Of a DNA stretch of 64,000 nt, positions 59,601 to 64,000 are shown in pieces. The notes under the pieces are model-generated. The model did not search any database. It was not told the origin of the DNA and saw nothing but the letters and a program-made list of their open reading frames with translations. Position numbers and translations under genes: made by a program. Each line of letters starts with the position of its first letter. Position 1 is the first letter of the stretch. Source of the stretch: Tribonema minus (taxonomy: Eukaryota > Sar > Xanthophyceae > Tribonematales > Tribonemataceae); contig JAFCMP010000138.1 in assembly GCA_017506865.1 (NCBI GenBank), positions 62,001-126,000 on the forward strand, in the 5' to 3' direction.

Positions 59601-62600
59601 GCGTGTTGTATCGCCGGCTTGGTGCCCCTTCGCATCTCTTTGCTCGCTCTGGCATGCCCGCACGGCAGCACACTGCGTGAACACGCATTTGCAGCCAATC
59701 GACACCGACATTGCGCGCCTGCGCAGGTCTACGAGCGTGCAGGGCTTCAAATGGCATCCACTTCGCTCCACATTGCATCTCATTGTTCGTCATTGTCTGC
59801 TCAGTCATTTGAGCACAGCAGCACACTGCGTGAGCGCGCGTATCGCACAGTCAACTGACACTGTCATTGTGCGCCTGCGCAGGTCTACGAGCGCGCGGTG
59901 GCGTGCGCGCCCCCCCCGCGCATGTCACTGTTCGCTCAGGAGCTACAGCACGGCAGTACACCGTGTACTCTGAGCGCGTTTCGCGCAGCCACTCGACACC
60001 ATCACTGCGCAGGTCCCTTTGACACCGCCATTGCCCATCTGCGCAGGTCTACGAGCGTGCGGTGGCGTGCCGTGCCGCCCGCTTGGTACCTCTTTGCTCG
60101 CTCTGGCTTTTGAGCACTGTGTCTGTCGCGCAGCCGATTCACACCGTCATTTGCGCGCCTGCGCAGGTCTACGAGCGCGCGGTGGCGTGCGTGCCGCCCG
60201 TCGCGCAGAAGCGCTTCTGGCGGCGCTACGTGTGGCTATGGATCAACTACGCGCTGTTTGAGGAGCTCGCCGCGGACGACCAGGCGCGCGCCAGGGCAGT
60301 GCTCAAGGCCTGCCTGCAGGTACGTATGTATGACAACGCATCAAAAGATCGTAGGGCTCTAGGTGACAAGGTGTGGTTAGCCGTCAAATTGAATGCCTCT
60401 CACCAATAACCGTGGTACTTCTATGTACATATGCTCATATGTCCGAGTGGTACCCACCAGGCGCGCACCAGGGCAGTGCTCACCAGGGCAGTGCTCAAGG
60501 CGTGCTTGCAGGTATGTATGTATGCTCATGTGTGTCCGTGTGGTACCCACCAGGCGCGCGCCAGGGCGGTGCTCAAGGCGTGTCTGCAGGTATGCATGTA
60601 TGTGCATGCATGTGCGGTGCCAACTGATACTAGCTGCTTCTGAGACAGCGGCATTTGTTTGTGGAAACGGATCGAAAGATCGTAGAGCTGTAGGTGAGGA
60701 GGTGTGGTCAGCCGTCAAATGGTTTGTATGGGTGTTTTTGCGCAGTTTCACTGATTGCTAGTGGCAGCTGCTGTTGAGACAGCGGCAGTGCTCAGGGCGT
60801 GTCTGCACGTGTATGTACGTATGCTCGTATGTCCGAACCAGGCGCGCGCCAGGGCAGTGCTCAAGGCGTGTCTGCAGGTATGTATGTATTCGCATGTTTG
60901 CGTGTTGTGTGCATATACTAACTGCTGTTGAGACAGCGGCAGGGCGTGCCTGCACACATGTTGGTATGCGTGTCGGCGATTGGCAGGACGGATGCGGCGC
61001 AAGCATTTCAGCACCCCAGCGTCAATCGCCCCCTCTCCGCACTTTGAAACAGTACCTTCAGCGCACTACTGCCCATTCCCAACAGTAACTGACACTGCAA
61101 CTCCCCCCCCCCCCCCTCTCCCCCCCGCCCCCCCCTGCACCTACAGGTGGTCCCCCACGAGTCCTTCACGTTTGCCAAGATCTGGCTCATGCTGGCGCAC
61201 CTGGAGGTGCGCGCTCGGGACCTTCCCGCGGCACGGAAAGTTCTCGGCAACGCCATTGGCCGCTGCCCCAAGGGCAAGCTGTTCAAGGGCTACATTGCGC
61301 TGGAGCTGCAGCTGGGCGAGATTGAGCGCTGCCGCACGCTGTACTCGCGGTGAGTCAACTTCAAGAGTGAACCTGAAGAAAGGTCGCGGCGTGCCCCGCT
61401 GCGTGCGTCGGCGGTGATGGTCCGCGCCAGCGATGTTGAGATCCCTGCTGTGTCTTGAAGAAAACGTAGCGGACACACATATGTATACACACGTAGCATC
61501 GACACGTCAAATCACACCGCCTATGCCCCCCCCGCCCCCCCCCTACACACACACACGCACACACACACACACACACTCATTGCCCGCCGTCATTACACAT
61601 CCCATCCCACCTCACGCATATCCCCCCTCTCCCACCACCACACAGGTACCTGGCATGGTCCCCCGGCGACTGCACCGAGTGGACGCGCTTCGCTAACCCT
61701 AACCCTAATCCGCGCAACACACTTACACACACACACACACATCGTCCTCTGTCGTCACACATCACACCCCACCTCACGCATCCCCCCCCCCTCACCCCCC
61801 CCACACACAGATACCTCGCATGGTCCCCCGGCGACTGCGCCGCGTTTTACCCTAACCCTAACCTGCACAACACAGTCACACATGCACACACACTCACATG
61901 CACACACACAGGCACGCACACACACACATATGACAATGCACGACCTCACACGTATCCCCCCAACAGGTACCTGGCTTGGTCCCCCGGCGACTGCGCCGCG
62001 TGGACGCGCTTCGCGGAGCTCGAGAAGACGCTTGGCGAGGGCGAACGGGCGTGCACACACACACACACACACTCATCGCCCCCCATCGTTACATATCCCA
62101 CGACCCCTCACCCTTCCCCCCCCCCCCCCCCCCCCCCCCATCCCCCAACAGGTACCTTGCGTGGTCCCCCGGCGACTGCGCCGCGTGGACGCGCTTCGCG
62201 GAGCTCGAGAGGACGCTCGGCGAGGACGAGCGCGCGCGCGCCGTCTTCGAGCTCGCCATCGCGCAGCCCGCGCTTGACATGCCCGAGGCGCTGTGGAAGG
62301 CGTACATTGACTTTGAAATTGCGGGCGGCGAGCGCGCGCGCGCGCGCGCGCTGTACGAGCGCCTTCTGGAGCGCACCCAGCACGTCAAGGTGTGGGCGAG
62401 CTACGGCGCGTTCGAGGCGGCGGCGGAGGGCGGCGGCGGCGCGGCGGCGGCGCGCGCTGTGTTTGAGCGCGGCTATGCGGCGCTGCGGCAGATGGACTTG
62501 CGCGAGGTGAGGGCTCTGCGGGGTGTGTACGGGCGTATGGGTATGGGTATGGGGGGAATCGAGTTGGGGGTTGTGTATCCCTGAACAGGAAGGCCACGCA

Positions 62601-63386
62601 TTGCGCAGTACACACTTCCTGCTCGTCGTGTTTGCCCCAAGTCAGAACTTCAAGTTGATGGTTCACACCTATTGCACAACCCAATCCCCCCCCCCCCTCT
62701 CTCACGAGCACGTGGTCAAGGCTTGGTTGTCCCTGTTGCGTCGCAACATAACTTCAAGTTCATTCCTGCGAGCCACTCACAAGAGGCCTACGTGTCGTCA
62801 AGCATGCACTTCCCAAGCAGGCTCAATCAAGCAAGAACTTCAAGTTGATGTTTACCCCCCCCCTCCCCCCCCGCCTGCCCCCTGCAGGAGCGCGTGATCC
62901 TCCTTGAGGCGTGGCGCGACATTGCGTTTCGACAGAACTTCAAGTTCACTATCACCTCGAGTTCATCCTGCAACCCTATTACAACAGCCTGCGCCAAGTA
63001 TGCACTCCCCAAATGCGTGGCTTTGTGCAAGTAGTAACTTCAAGTTGATGATACGCCCCCCCTCTCTCGCGCAGGAGCGCGTGATCCTCCTGGAGGCGTG
63101 GCGCGACATGGAGAAGGCGCGCAGCGGCGGCGACGCGGCGGCGCTGCGCGCAGTCGAGGCGCGCATGCCGCGGCGCCTCAAGAAGAAGCGCATGCTGCTG
63201 GGCGACCAGGGCGAGGAGGTCGGCTGGGAGGAGTACTATGACTACCGCTTCCCCGACGACGAGCAGGCGCCCGCCAACCTCAAGATCCTCGAGATGGCGC
63301 AGAAGTGGAAGACGGGGCTCAAGCGCAAGGCCGCGGACGCGGGCGTCGACGGCGATGGCGGCGACGACGCTAATGGCGGCGCGTAG
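56686..63386 (+). CDS. Crooked neck-like splicing factor (CRN/CLF1/SYF3)
   Basis: An HAT-repeat scaffold of the Prp19/NTC spliceosome complex. Eight exons, 56686-56787, 57174-57658, 58167-58326, 58726-58998, 60167-60319, 61147-61349, 62152-62506 and 63075-63386, fit in phase and give 680 aa, the usual CRN length. The N-terminus reads [20 protein letters not shown], as in animal CRNKL1. HAT repeats follow: [150 protein letters not shown] and [15 protein letters not shown]. The C-terminus includes [10 protein letters not shown] and [12 protein letters not shown]. Six of its introns contain tandem copies of an adjoining exon edge, several of them splice-competent by sequence. Fittingly, this is itself a splicing gene. 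Confidence 0.96.
58290..58460 (+). repeat. Copies of CRN exon 3 3' edge
   Basis: GAGAAGCTGTACATCAGCTT with TGCTCAG/GTATGA (real donor at 58,326) recurs at about 58,417-58,456 as GAGAAGCTCTACATCAGCTT with TGCTCAG/GTATGT. A short copy sits at 58,361-58,382. Confidence 0.88.
58534..58812 (+). repeat. Copy of CRN exon 4 5' region in intron 3
   Basis: TCATCTACAAGTACGCCCTC and GACCAGATGCCGCGCGACCT at about 58,555-58,600 duplicate the exon sequence at about 58,766-58,806. Confidence 0.88.
58966..59540 (+). repeat. Copies of CRN exon 4 3' edge, one an in-frame 33-nt cassette
   Basis: GAGAGCACGGGCGACGGC and its continuation to the donor (58,998) recur at 59,158-59,190 (CAG before, GTATGC after, reads [11 protein letters not shown]), at about 59,327-59,359 (GTGTGC after) and, degraded, at about 59,510. 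Confidence 0.92.
59582..60195 (+). repeat. Five tandem copies of CRN exon 5 5' edge with acceptors
   Basis: A GCRCAG acceptor followed by GTCTACGAGCGYGC occurs at about 59,582, 59,728, 59,882, 60,047 and 60,167. The last is the only one followed by the complete exon. Confidence 0.92.
60276..60880 (+). repeat. Copies of CRN exon 5 3' edge as in-frame cassettes
   Basis: The exon end ([13 protein letters not shown], donor after 60,319) recurs between CAG and GTATG at about 60,461-60,511 (51 nt, with an internal duplication), 60,554-60,589 (36 nt) and 60,841-60,876 (36 nt). All three lengths are multiples of three and keep the frame. Confidence 0.92.
61555..62076. repeat. (AC)n runs in CRN intron 6
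   Basis: Several CA/AC microsatellite runs (about 61,541-61,576, 61,722-61,740, 61,880-61,930 and 62,053-62,072) alternate with the exon 7 edge copies. Confidence 0.85.
61645..62235 (+). repeat. Four copies of CRN exon 7 5' edge with acceptors
   Basis: CAG followed by GTACCTGGCATGGTCCCCCG or close variants occurs at about 61,646, 61,811, 61,968 and 62,152 (real exon). The first two run straight into CTAACCCTAACCCTAA-type sequence at about 61,695 and 61,850. The third extends about 85 bp into the exon. Confidence 0.92.
62640..63110 (+). repeat. Copies of CRN exon 8 5' edge with AACTTCAAGTT motifs
   Basis: GCAG/GAGCGCGTGATCCTCCT (real exon at 63,075) is duplicated at about 62,888-62,923. AACTTCAAGTTGATG or AACTTCAAGTTCA occurs five times between 62,646 and 63,050. 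Confidence 0.88.
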
Positions 63387-64000
63387 CAAGCAGCGCACGG
63401 CGCTGCCGCCGCTGCTGCTGCCGCTGCTGCTGTGCGGGGAGCGATGGTTATGGCGGCGCAAGACGCGCTGCTGCTGCGCAGAGGCGTATGGCGGCGGCGG
63501 CGCGCAGCTGGCGGCGCAGGGCGCTGCCGCCGCTGCTGCCGCGCTGCTGGTGGTGCTGCTGCGGGCGCGGCCGATGTCGCTGCTCCTGCCGCCATACCAG
63601 CTGCTGCCCTCGTTGTTACTGCCCGTGCGGCTGCTGCGGCCCTGCTCGCTTAAAGTGCACATGCAGTACACCCTCTCAGCAGGCTGTATCGGAGCGGTCA
63701 TGTCATGGCATACACATCGTTGCACCCTGACTCGTCAAGTTGCCAGGCTAAGTGCAGAGCCGTGCTGCCGCTGCAGCCGCTTGCGGCAGAGACATAGGCT
63801 TGCCATTGGGCAGCGTGTCGCGCCTTCGCTGCCTGCTGCGGCCGCTCGCTTCATAGTGCTTCATCTGACCTACTAGAGGACCCACTGGGTGTTGACATTG
63901 ATGATTCGTGCTCCTGTGTCGGCTGTGCGGCTGTGCCACATGTGTGGCGCTTGGTACCTCTGATGCACCGCCATCACATCACGCGCTTTGCTTTTTCAAT
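63387..64000. other. Downstream of CRN, no gene recognised
   Basis: GC-rich sequence with CTG/CTGC-rich stretches immediately after the CRN stop. It then becomes less GC-rich. No exon or RNA gene seen. Confidence 0.45.

Overview
The window is nuclear DNA of a GC-rich, intron-rich eukaryotic microbe. Every gene that could be modelled is split by GT-AG introns. All three standard stop codons are used and coding exons have very high GC3. Proteins carry Ala/Gly/Gln low-complexity inserts. CCCTAA/TTAGGG telomere-like runs occur inside introns. An alga or other protist of the haptophyte/stramenopile kind fits, but the sequence alone does not fix the lineage.

Layout: (1) the 3' end of an unknown + gene (to 480); (2) a two-domain chromate transporter on - (1,967-6,142); (3) head-to-head with it, a 16-exon + gene for a ~1,240-aa DUF1769-PH-DUF547 protein (6,278-20,847), whose introns hold a hAT-type MITE and a nuclear copy of mitochondrial cox1; (4) a gene-poor stretch with one exon-like histidine-phosphatase fragment; (5) a fused MtnB-MtnC methionine-salvage enzyme on + (24,682-27,116); (6) a divergent TATA-binding protein on - (28,664-29,907); (7) an unknown surface/membrane protein on + (30,277-37,724); (8) an F-box gene on - (5' end at 41,001); (9) Nup205/Nup192 on + (41,349-49,918); (10) a mitochondrial-type 3-oxoacyl-ACP synthase on - (51,372-56,141); (11) the splicing factor Crooked neck/CLF1 on + (56,686-63,386). 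Apart from DUF1769/MtnBC, which are both +, neighbours alternate strand, so most lie head-to-head or tail-to-tail. No operon-like or pathway cluster is visible; the genes are mostly housekeeping.

For six genes (chromate transporter, DUF1769 gene, MtnBC, TBP, KAS, CRN) plus Nup205, exon phases add up to uninterrupted reading frames of the family's expected length, so those models are reliable. The F-box and membrane-protein models are incomplete.

The most striking feature is not a gene. Many introns are built from tandem copies of the adjoining exon edge together with its splice site. There are about 20 cases, on both strands, in at least four genes, with 2 to 7 copies each. Some copies form perfect in-frame cassettes bounded by AG and GT (36, 36, 51 and 33 nt in CRN). 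This suggests that introns here grow, and alternative splice sites arise, by tandem duplication across exon-intron junctions.
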